Position numbers and translations under genes: made by a program
Notes under the pieces: model-generated
Seen by the model: the letters and a program-made list of their open reading frames with translations, nothing else
Database searches by the model: none
What the model was told of the DNA's origin: nothing
NCBI GenBank assembly: GCA_016200995.1
Contig: JACQDS010000036.1
Span: 1-6,044 of the forward strand
Direction: 5' to 3'
Origin: Candidatus Azambacteria bacterium
GTDB lineage: Bacteria > Patescibacteriota > Minisyncoccia > GWC2-36-17 > M10-OD1-4
Length of the DNA stretch: 6,044 bases
Shown here: positions 1 through 5,795 of the stretch, piece by piece
Layout: the number at the start of each line of letters is the position of its first letter
Numbering within the stretch: position 1 is the stretch's first letter

Positions 1-253
1 AAGAATTGTTTTTTAAATTCTTTATGACAACCAAAGATTCTGAATTTTTTTTGATGATATTGCTTAAAATTTCCTGTTCCTCAACGCTGACCTTTTCTGT
101 TTTTTGCACTATGACGGTCTGTTCGCCTTTTTGCGTTATGCCTGAAAAAATGGAAAATTTGGGAAGCAAAATATCGGAGAAAAAGACTCCGCCGATGCCA
201 CCCAAGACAAATATTAAAATAAAATTTGTGATCTCTTTTTTTGTGAAATTCAT
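1..253 (-). CDS. N-terminal part of a membrane-anchored protein, probably HtrA/trypsin-like serine protease (runs off the window)
   Basis: Only the first 84 codons are present; the frame is open to the window edge. The start ATG (251-253) was chosen because it lies 13 bases after the upstream stop and gives a classic signal anchor: MNFTKKE, then a hydrophobic segment at about residues 10-27 with a GGIGG stretch. A polar, probably extracytoplasmic part follows, with TVIVQKTEKVSVEEQEILSN at residues 47-66 and then a KKNSESLVVIKN segment. This order (anchor, short linker, 'T-E-x-V-x-V-E-E' segment, then a helix leading into '(S)P-(S)VV-x-I') is what I remember from Patescibacterial S1C/HtrA-like trypsin-fold proteases. 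The catalytic His, Asp and Ser would all lie beyond the window, so the protease call is an inference. If correct, it would act on misfolded envelope proteins outside the membrane. No Shine-Dalgarno is visible; it probably shares a transcript with the membrane protein upstream. Confidence 0.5.
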   Translation of the reverse strand, partial: MNFTKKEITNFILIFVLGGIGGVFFSDILLPKFSIFSGITQKGEQTVIVQKTEKVSVEEQEILSNIIKKNSESLVVIKNLKNNS

Positions 254-266
254 AGTGTTTATGTTT

Positions 267-965
267 TTATAATAACTTAACTGTAATAAATATCAGGACT
301 AAAATCAACAGCAAAAAGAAGGCCGTGGATCTTAATGACTTTTTGGTCAGATTGCCGGCAAAATATCTTATGGTTATATCCCAAATGGAATAATAAATAA
401 CAAACAAAATAAATCCGGAGGTCAGGAAATTCAAAGGCATTTTAAAAATGACCCAATAAAATTCTGTAAGGATAAAGGCCTGCGTAAAAGAGAAGTAAAA
501 GAGGCGCATCTTCAAAGGAAATGCCAGTTTAAGCACGGCGGAAATTGATGCAAAAAACATAACCAAAGAAGAGAAAAAAACGATCGGAAAAACTAGCCAA
601 TTTGATAATTCGTAAAATTCTTGATAGGAAAAAATGAGAGAGAATGCAAGAAGCGACTCAATGAATGATATTATGATGATATGGGATTTTTTTATTTTCG
701 AAGAAAATAAAAGATAAAAAATGAATACCGAGGCGATAGCGATAATATGCCTATTTGAGCCATCGACAACCATATACAAAAGCGGAAATTGGACAACCGG
801 CAATATGGAGACCATCGTTGCCAAAGGGGCGTTTTTCAAGAAGTACCATGAAGCGCTTAAAGCGAATAAAAAAGCAAAAATAAAAATGAAAAAAGAAAAA
901 CCGCCTCCTGAAATAAAAAGCTCGGATAAAATAAAAAATATGCCGGATAGAAAGATGTTTCGCAT
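267..965 (-). CDS. polytopic integral membrane protein of unknown function (232 aa)
   Basis: I do not recognise the family. The protein is almost entirely hydrophobic, with about seven or eight candidate membrane helices near residues 4-18, 22-41, 48-67, 73-89, 94-113, 123-147, 153-174, 178-197 and 212-230 (some of these may merge). Short charged loops such as SSKIKKSH (88-95) and NLTKKSLRS (205-213) are probably cytoplasmic under the positive-inside rule. There are no obvious catalytic motifs; the polar stretch VVDGSNRH (66-73) and the WDITIRYF segment (195-202) are the most distinctive. The ATG at 963-965 lies 12 bases after the clpB stop and lacks a Shine-Dalgarno, so translation probably follows read-through from clpB. 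The next gene, an anchored protease-like protein, starts 13 bases after this stop. Such placement hints at an envelope or stress role, but that is guilt by association. The reading frame itself is convincing: length, coherent hydrophobicity and fit between neighbours. Confidence 0.8.
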   Translation of the reverse strand: MRNIFLSGIFFILSELFISGGGFSFFIFIFAFLFALSASWYFLKNAPLATMVSILPVVQFPLLYMVVDGSNRHIIAIASVFIFYLLFSSKIKKSHIIIISFIESLLAFSLIFSYQEFYELSNWLVFPIVFFSSLVMFFASISAVLKLAFPLKMRLFYFSFTQAFILTEFYWVIFKMPLNFLTSGFILFVIYYSIWDITIRYFAGNLTKKSLRSTAFFLLLILVLIFITVKLL

Positions 966-977
966 AAAAAAGATGGA

Positions 978-3605
978 TTATTTAGTTCTCACTTCAATTT
1001 TACCATCTTTTAAGTCTACGGTCACATTGCTTCCGTCTGAGATCTCTTTGCTTATTATCTTTTTTGATAATGCATCAAGAATATTTTTTTGGATCAACCG
1101 CTTTAAAGGCCTTGCGCCGTAATGCAGGTCCGTGCACTGTTCAATTAGGAAATTTTTAACTTTTTCCGTCACCTTCAGCTTCATCCTTTTATCTTTTAAA
1201 TTCTTGTAAACACCATCAAGTTGGATATTTATAATTTCCTCAAGAATTTCCTTATTTAAAGGATTGAATATCACTATCTCATCTATTCTATTAAGGAATT
1301 CCGGCTTGAACGTCTCCTTTAGGGAAATGTTTATTTTCCTTATTATTTCCTTATGTTTTTCCTTATTTCCTTCCTTTTCCTCATTCATAAAACCGAGTTC
1401 GCTCATTTCGGACAGCGATTCCGATCCGACATTTGATGTCATTATGATTATCGTGTTTTTGAAGTTCACTTTTCTGCCTTTTGAGTCTGTTAAATGTCCT
1501 TCGTCAAGGATTTGTAAAAGGATATTAAAAGTGTCAGGATGCGCCTTCTCTATCTCGTCAAACAAGATAACGCTGTAAGGTTTTTTTCTGACAAGCTCTG
1601 TCAATTGGCCGCCTTCGTCGTACCCAACATATCCCGGAGGCGAACCTATCAATTTGGAAACGGCGTGTCTTTCCATATACTCTGACATATCAACTCTTAT
1701 GATGGCGGATTCGGACTGAAACATAAATTCCGCTATCGCTTTTGCAAGCTCTGTCTTTCCTACTCCGGTCGGACCCAAAAACATAAATGTGCCTATCGGT
1801 TTATTTTGGTCGGCGATGCCGGACCTTGATCTTCTGACGGCATTGGCGACAGTGTCTATAGCCTCGTCTTGTCCGACAACTCTTTTTCTTAAAACACCTT
1901 CCATATCAAGAAGTCTCTTGGCTTCTTCTTCCAAAATCTTGGAAGCTTTGACGCCGGTCCATTTGGCGACTATGTTTGCTACATCCTCCTCGGAGATCTC
2001 CTCTTTTAGGATCTTCCTCTCGCCTTGGACCTTTTGAAGCCTCTCCTCTTCGGAAGTGATTGATCTTTCTGTTTTTGGAATAGCGCCGTATCGTATCTCG
2101 GCAACTTTCTGAAGCTCGGACTTTTTTTCCGCAATTTCCGATTCTTGCTTGAGCTTATCCAATTCCCTTTTTAATTTCCTTATGTTTGATATTATTTCCT
2201 TTTCAACATTCCACTGCGCTTCCAATTCGCCGCTTTTTTCCTTAAGCTCGGCAAGCATTTTTTTGATGGCGCCAAGCCTCTCTTTTGACTCTTTGTCCTC
2301 CTCTTTTTTGAGAGCGGTTTTTTCTATTTCAAGCTTCATTATTTTTCTTTTCAGCTCATCCAATTCTTGAGGCATTGAGTCTATCTCCATTCTCAATTCA
2401 GCGGCCGCTTCGTCCATCAGGTCTATCGCCTTGTCCGGTAAACGCCTTTCCGTGATGTATCTGTCGGAAAGCGTGGCGGCGGCAACAAGAGCCGGGTCTG
2501 TGATCCTGACGCCGTGATGAACCTCATACTTTTCTTTTATTCCGCGAAGTATTGAAATAGTGTCATCCACGCTTGGCTCGTTGACGATGACGGGCTGAAA
2601 TCTCCTTTCAAGCGCCTGGTCTTTTTCTATGTATTTTTGATACTCTTTTAGGGTCGTTGCGCCTACCGTATGAAGCTCACCTCTTGCCAAAGCGGGTTTA
2701 AGCATATTTGAGGCGTCCATGGAGCCCTCAACCCCTCCGGCGCCGACTATCGTGTGAAGCTCATCTATAAAAAGTATTATTTTTCCTTCGTGTCTTTTTA
2801 TCTCTTTAAGCACAGCTTTGAGCCTGTCTTCAAACTCGCCTCTGTATTTTGTTCCGGCAATAAGCATACCAAGATCAAGCGACATCAATTCGCTTTCTTT
2901 TAAAGATTCCGGCACATCTCCGGCGGCAATCCTTTGCGCGAGACCCTCAGCTATTGCCGTTTTTCCCGTTCCCGGGTCGCCTATTAAAACAGGATTGTTT
3001 TTTGTTCTTCTTGAAAGAACCTGTATGACCCTGCGTATCTCGGAATTCCTTCCAATGACGGGATCAAGCTTGTTTTCTCTTGCAAGCCTTGTCAGATTAA
3101 CGGTGTATTTTTCGAGTACTTGGTATTTTGCTTCCGGCTCCGGATCGGTGATCCTTTGGCTACCCCTTATGCCGGCTAGCTCCTTTAAAATGGCATCTTT
3201 GCCTACATTAAATCGGTTTAAAATATCCTTTGATAGAGATTCAACCTCAAAAAACGCCAAAAAAAGATGTTCGGTTGATATAAATTCATCTTTTAGCGAG
3301 CCGGCTATTTTTATTGAAGTATCTAAAATTTTTGCCAAGCTTTCAGAAACCTGCACTCTGCCGAAAGAAAGATCTTGCTTCTGGCCCTGCGGAAGCTTGC
3401 TGACGGATCTTAAAACCTCGTCTTTGAAAAGCTCGACATTCACTTCAAGTTTATGCAGAATACTTACCACTATTGAATCTTGGTATGTGATCAAGGCGTA
3501 TAAAAGATGCGGGGAATCTATGCCGCTTTGAGAATGATTGATCGCGAGCTCCTGCGCTTTAAACAGCACCTCTTGAGCTTTATTTGTAAAGTTATTGAAT
3601 TGCAT
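978..3605 (-). CDS. clpB: ATP-dependent chaperone ClpB (AAA+ disaggregase), 875 aa
   Basis: ClpB is a cytosolic hexameric AAA+ machine that threads aggregated proteins through its pore, normally with DnaK. The N domain (about 1-150) opens with the usual F-x-x-F/T-x-KAQE segment. NBD1 has Walker A GDPGTGKT (209-216), pore loop GTKYRGEFE (251-259), Walker B FIDELH (279-284), sensor 1 GATT (315-318) and arginine fingers in ALERRF (331-336). The middle domain, about 405-525, is a full-length coiled coil, including QWNVEKE and a RYGAIP segment, which separates ClpB from the shorter ClpC and ClpA. NBD2 has Walker A GPTGVGKT (611-618), pore loop GYVGYDEGG (658-666), Walker B LFDEIEKA (681-688), sensor 1 TSN (723-725), arginine finger LNRID (771-775) and sensor 2 GARPLKR (830-836). 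All key residues are present. One oddity is an extended loop after sensor 1 carrying LGF (737-739), as in ClpC-type ClpP docking loops. The gene is preceded by a CIRCE operator and promoter. No Shine-Dalgarno is visible before the ATG. Confidence 0.97.
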   Translation of the reverse strand: MQFNNFTNKAQEVLFKAQELAINHSQSGIDSPHLLYALITYQDSIVVSILHKLEVNVELFKDEVLRSVSKLPQGQKQDLSFGRVQVSESLAKILDTSIKIAGSLKDEFISTEHLFLAFFEVESLSKDILNRFNVGKDAILKELAGIRGSQRITDPEPEAKYQVLEKYTVNLTRLARENKLDPVIGRNSEIRRVIQVLSRRTKNNPVLIGDPGTGKTAIAEGLAQRIAAGDVPESLKESELMSLDLGMLIAGTKYRGEFEDRLKAVLKEIKRHEGKIILFIDELHTIVGAGGVEGSMDASNMLKPALARGELHTVGATTLKEYQKYIEKDQALERRFQPVIVNEPSVDDTISILRGIKEKYEVHHGVRITDPALVAAATLSDRYITERRLPDKAIDLMDEAAAELRMEIDSMPQELDELKRKIMKLEIEKTALKKEEDKESKERLGAIKKMLAELKEKSGELEAQWNVEKEIISNIRKLKRELDKLKQESEIAEKKSELQKVAEIRYGAIPKTERSITSEEERLQKVQGERKILKEEISEEDVANIVAKWTGVKASKILEEEAKRLLDMEGVLRKRVVGQDEAIDTVANAVRRSRSGIADQNKPIGTFMFLGPTGVGKTELAKAIAEFMFQSESAIIRVDMSEYMERHAVSKLIGSPPGYVGYDEGGQLTELVRKKPYSVILFDEIEKAHPDTFNILLQILDEGHLTDSKGRKVNFKNTIIIMTSNVGSESLSEMSELGFMNEEKEGNKEKHKEIIRKINISLKETFKPEFLNRIDEIVIFNPLNKEILEEIINIQLDGVYKNLKDKRMKLKVTEKVKNFLIEQCTDLHYGARPLKRLIQKNILDALSKKIISKEISDGSNVTVDLKDGKIEVRTK
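1334..1366 (-). repeat. cluster of three ATAAGGAAA repeats inside clpB
   Basis: Copies of ATAAGGAAA (minus strand) lie at 1358-1366, 1346-1354 and 1335-1343, spaced 12 and 11 bases apart. They encode parts of GNKEKHKEIIRKIN (residues 746-759), using two different reading frames (AT-AAG-GAA and ATA-AGG-AAA). The cluster lies just after the LGF tripeptide in an extended loop of NBD2. Single further copies in clpB are at 1247-1255 and 2175-2183. Confidence 0.75.
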
Positions 3606-3610
3606 TTTAA

Positions 3611-3645
3611 TAGCTTTTAGCTTTCAGCTGTTAGCTGTTAGCTTT
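3611..3645 (-). repeat. five tandem 7-base repeats in the clpB leader
   Basis: On the + strand the stretch reads as TAGCTTT, TAGCTTT, CAGCTGT, TAGCTGT, TAGCTTT with no spacer, followed by TTTAAAGCTT. Every unit contains the self-complementary core AGCT. On the clpB message the array ends five bases before the start codon, where a ribosome binding site would normally lie. An AGCTTT/AAAGCT inverted repeat (3640-3654, three-base loop) sits at its upstream end. The array could form alternative short hairpins over the initiation region or simply be a slippage-born microsatellite. Similar TTAGCTGTTAGC-type tracts are remembered from intergenic DNA of other bacteria. Confidence 0.8.
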
Positions 3646-3693
3646 TTTAAAGCTTAAAAATAAAAAATATATAAATTAATTTAACTTATTTTA

Positions 3694-3722
3694 AGAATAT
3701 CAAATTAGCACTCTAAGGTCAA
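3694..3722 (-). promoter_or_regulatory. sigma70-type promoter for clpB
   Basis: Read on the minus strand, TTGACC (3717-3722, five of six matches to the -35 consensus) is followed after exactly 17 bases by TATTCT (3694-3699, four of six matches to the -10 consensus). Transcription would start near 3687, giving a leader of about 80 bases before the clpB ATG. The -35 element lies inside the spacer of the CIRCE operator and one operator arm occupies the -35/-10 spacer, so a bound repressor would block RNA polymerase directly. The location in the only sizeable gap of the window supports it. Confidence 0.72.
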
Positions 3723-3731
3723 GAGTGCTAA
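3705..3731 (-). promoter_or_regulatory. CIRCE operator (HrcA repressor binding site)
   Basis: A perfect match to the CIRCE consensus is present: TTAGCACTC (3705-3713), nine bases of spacer, GAGTGCTAA (3723-3731). Symmetry extends two more bases on each side, making 11-base arms (3703-3713 and 3723-3733). CIRCE is bound by HrcA, which represses heat-shock genes until unfolded proteins titrate GroEL away. Here it lies about 100 bases upstream of clpB, overlapping its predicted promoter, and downstream of the desulfurase stop. It predicts that the genome encodes HrcA and that clpB, and possibly the two genes after it, are heat-inducible. Confidence 0.95.
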
Positions 3732-3747
3732 TTATTCTTTTATTTTA

Positions 3748-4920
3748 TTATTGCCTTAATTTTTTTACAGTTTCTTTTAAGATCTTTAGGGTGTATTTTA
3801 TATCTTCGTTCGTTGTTTTCCTGCCAAGAGTTATCCTGATATTTGACTCCTTTTCTTTTTCGGAAAGACCCAGAGCATCAAGAATATAGGAAGCCTTTAG
3901 AGCCTTTGAATGACAGGCGGCGCCGGCGGAGATCGCCACGCCTTTTAGATCCATAGCTATCACGAGCTCTTCTCTTTTGACACCGGTAAAAGAGATGCTT
4001 ATATGATGCGGCAGTCTTTTTTCTAAGGAGCCTGTTATTTTGGAGTTTGGGATCTCCGATAGAATTTCAGAGATCAACTTATCTCTTAATGCCGTAATTT
4101 TTCCTATATTTTTCCTTTCTTTTTTCACAAGATCAAGCGCAACGCCAATTCCGACTATCGCCGGCACATTTTCCGTTCCGGATCTCAATCCGGACTCCTG
4201 CCCGCTACCAAGCACAAAAGGCTCTATGTTTGAACCGCTTTTTACAAAAAGCGTCCCAACCCCTTTAGGGCCGTAAATCTTATGCCCCGAGAGAGTGAGC
4301 ATATCAACGCCCAAAGCCTCAACATCGCAATTCAAAAAACCGGCGGATTGAACGGCATCCGTGTGGAAAAGGATATTTTTCCCTATTTCCTTATTAAATT
4401 TCCTTATTAATAGGGAAATTTCCTTTATCGGCTGGATCGTTCCTATCTCGTTGTTGGCATGGATCACGGAAACCAGAACGGTATTTCCCCTTAAAAGTTC
4501 CGTGAGTTTGTCAATTAAAACTATCCCGTCTTTTGAAACTGGAAGCAAGGAATATTCCAACTCGCCGATCTCACTTAAATATTTAACCGTTTGGAAGACA
4601 GATTCGTGCTCTATTTTGGATATTACTATATGCGGCTTGCCTTCTCTTTTTTCATTTATGAACTTCCTGACTACTCCGATGATCGCCAAATTGTTCGCCT
4701 CGGTGGCAGAACCGGCAAAAAATATCTCGCTTGTATCGCAGTTTAAAAAATCGGCGGTTTTTTTTCGCGCAATATCAACAGCCGACTGGGCCTCTTGGCC
4801 GAAAAAATGCACCGAGGAGGCATTGCCGTATTTTTTTGCAAAATACGGCATCATAGCCTTCAGCACCCTTGCGTCAACCGGCGTTGAAGCTGAATTATCA
4901 AGATAAATTCTTTTTTTCAT
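3748..4920 (-). CDS. cysteine desulfurase (NifS/IscS family, PLP-dependent class V aminotransferase fold), 390 aa
   Basis: This cytosolic enzyme removes sulfur from L-cysteine as an enzyme persulfide and releases alanine; the sulfur feeds Fe-S clusters, tRNA thiolation or other cofactors. The N-terminus IYLDNSASTP (5-14) is the family signature. SATEANN (71-77), His105 in EHES, HANNEIGT (154-161), TDAVQSAG (187-194) and SGHKIYGPKG (211-220) follow, with Lys214 as the predicted PLP Schiff-base lysine. RSGTENV is at 246-252. The catalytic cysteine is Cys336 in SAGAACHSKALKASYIL (331-347), a variant of the common S-x-G-S-A-C-(S/T)-S loop. Length is typical. The segment between GTIQPI and FHTDAVQ appears about six residues longer than in familiar homologues, and holds copies of a repeated 9-mer. 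No iscU, sufBCD or mnmA is in view, so the sulfur acceptor cannot be named and nifS versus iscS cannot be decided. The ATG directly follows the stop codon of the exonuclease gene, so translational coupling is likely. Confidence 0.95.
   Translation of the reverse strand: MKKRIYLDNSASTPVDARVLKAMMPYFAKKYGNASSVHFFGQEAQSAVDIARKKTADFLNCDTSEIFFAGSATEANNLAIIGVVRKFINEKREGKPHIVISKIEHESVFQTVKYLSEIGELEYSLLPVSKDGIVLIDKLTELLRGNTVLVSVIHANNEIGTIQPIKEISLLIRKFNKEIGKNILFHTDAVQSAGFLNCDVEALGVDMLTLSGHKIYGPKGVGTLFVKSGSNIEPFVLGSGQESGLRSGTENVPAIVGIGVALDLVKKERKNIGKITALRDKLISEILSEIPNSKITGSLEKRLPHHISISFTGVKREELVIAMDLKGVAISAGAACHSKALKASYILDALGLSEKEKESNIRITLGRKTTNEDIKYTLKILKETVKKLRQ
4385..4407 (-). repeat. pair of ATAAGGAAAT repeats inside the cysteine desulfurase gene
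   Basis: Exact ATAAGGAAAT copies lie at 4398-4407 and 4385-4394 on the minus strand, in different reading frames (IRK and NKE). A near copy with one extra A, ATAAAGGAAAT, lies at 4418-4428. An imperfect 20-base palindrome spans 4399-4418 with one T-G mismatch. The segment encodes a surface-type stretch (about residues 166-181) that seems longer than in typical homologues. Confidence 0.7.
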
Positions 4921-5592
4921 TTAATTAAATAGAGAGTAGTTTTGGCTTACCGCATCTTCTTTTGCATACTCTACTTTCTCTTGCGGTTCGTCAATGCTTT
5001 CTTTTGTATTTTCTTTAATGGAGATATTGCTTTTAAAACTCACATTGTACTCATCCCAATAAACCGGCGCCGTCAGTTTTTTTTCGCTGCCTTTTTCATT
5101 GAAAAAAACCTGTCCGTACTTTCTGCCGTAGTCAAAGACATCCCTTGTTATCCTGACATCGTCTAAGCAATAGCTTTTAAGCTCGTCCATCCTGCCTTCC
5201 CGAAAATATTTTATGGCATCAAGACCGTGGCCGCTCTTTTTTGTGTTAAGTGTCGCCTTCGCGACAGAATCCAAAGAAAGTCTATGCCCCAAAACATTGG
5301 CAAGGTCTTCCATTATATCGCAAGAAGGCACATTTTTCAGATCAACCTCTTTAAGATACGGCTGCAACACCTGATAGTCAAAATACTTGGTGTTAAATCC
5401 GATGACAAGACCGGCGTCTTTTATCATCTTTTCAAGCTCGCCTATCCTATCCTCCTCAAAAGCCATAAACTTATCTTTTTTATACGAATAAACCCCTGCC
5501 ACGGAGATCTTCAAAAGATGCGGATAGGCTCTGCCGCCAACCTCGGAGAATTCATGCTGGGTTTCCAAATCCAAAACCAAATAATCCTTCAT
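4921..5592 (-). CDS. RNase H-fold DEDDy-type 3'-5' exonuclease (YprB-like RNase_H_2 family), 223 aa
   Basis: A predicted metal-dependent nuclease of the DnaQ/RNase H-like superfamily. The four acidic residues and the tyrosine of the DEDDy site are visible: Asp8 and Glu10 in LVLDLET (exo I), Asp72 in GFNTKYFDYQVL (exo II, residues 65-76), and Tyr141 and Asp145 in YCLDDVRITRDVF (Y-x3-D, exo III). A conserved-looking HRLSLDSVAKATL helix lies at 103-115 and KSGHGLDAIKYFREG at 119-133. After about residue 180 the chain is a polar tail (SIKENTKESIDEPQEKVEY) without recognisable structure, probably disordered. In other bacteria this domain is often joined to a helicase; here it stands alone. The ATG overlaps the xseB stop (ATGA), so it is probably made together with exonuclease VII, suggesting DNA repair or nucleic-acid end processing. 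Substrate (DNA or RNA) cannot be told from the sequence. Confidence 0.85.
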   Translation of the reverse strand: MKDYLVLDLETQHEFSEVGGRAYPHLLKISVAGVYSYKKDKFMAFEEDRIGELEKMIKDAGLVIGFNTKYFDYQVLQPYLKEVDLKNVPSCDIMEDLANVLGHRLSLDSVAKATLNTKKSGHGLDAIKYFREGRMDELKSYCLDDVRITRDVFDYGRKYGQVFFNEKGSEKKLTAPVYWDEYNVSFKSNISIKENTKESIDEPQEKVEYAKEDAVSQNYSLFN

Positions 5593-5795
5593 ATGATTTT
5601 AGATCTATGCTTTTTCTTTATCTCTATGATCTTGTTTTCTATGCTTTCTATATATTCTTTGCATTCATCGGCAACTAAAAGACCCCTTTCAAATTTCTTA
5701 AGGCCGTCCTCCAAAGAAAGATTGCCGGACTCAAATTCGTCGGCTATACTCTCAAGTTCTTTGTATGATTTTGCAAAATTAAAATTTTTCTTCAT
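5589..5795 (-). CDS. xseB: exodeoxyribonuclease VII small subunit XseB, 68 aa
   Basis: XseB binds the C-terminal region of XseA, several small subunits per large one, to form exonuclease VII, which degrades single-stranded DNA from both ends to oligonucleotides and acts in repair. The family pattern is clear: FAKSYKELESIADEFESGNL (7-26) followed by SLEDGLKKFERGLLVADECK and a basic helical tail ending KKKHRSKII. It forms two antiparallel helices. Length is normal. The start overlaps the xseA stop (ATGA) and has a strong GGAGG site; the stop TGA overlaps the start of the next gene in the same manner. Synteny with xseA directly upstream confirms the assignment. Confidence 0.95.
   Translation of the reverse strand: MKKNFNFAKSYKELESIADEFESGNLSLEDGLKKFERGLLVADECKEYIESIENKIIEIKKKHRSKII

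Noticed and set aside
6..272. Plus-strand open frame over the anchored protease-like gene
   Set aside because: It is antisense to a minus-strand gene with a clear signal anchor and good fit to its neighbour; the plus-strand product shows no domain logic and runs against the uniform gene direction.
721..1122. Plus-strand open frame of 133 codons
   Set aside because: It spans the end of clpB and the membrane protein on the opposite strand; its sequence is low-complexity Lys-rich and it is a shadow.
2818..3531. Plus-strand open frame of 237 codons
   Set aside because: Fully antisense to the ClpB N domain and NBD1, whose motifs are unambiguous; Ser/Leu-rich product typical of a shadow frame.
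978..3605. Calling the AAA+ protein ClpC rather than ClpB
   Set aside because: Despite the LGF loop, the middle domain of about 120 residues, the QWNVEKE and RYGAIP segments and the C-terminal layout are those of ClpB; ClpC has a much shorter middle domain.
3703..3733. Rho-independent terminator for the desulfurase operon
   Set aside because: The inverted repeat can form a hairpin, but no U-run follows on the minus strand and the sequence is an exact CIRCE operator; regulation is the better explanation.
4361..4906. Plus-strand open frame of 181 codons
   Set aside because: Antisense to the cysteine desulfurase, with no recognisable features.
5589..5795. Possible UGA recoding (Gracilibacteria or Absconditabacteria type)
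   Set aside because: TGA ends xseA and xseB in ATGA overlaps exactly where the families should end, and no in-frame TGA interrupts the other genes, so the standard code fits.
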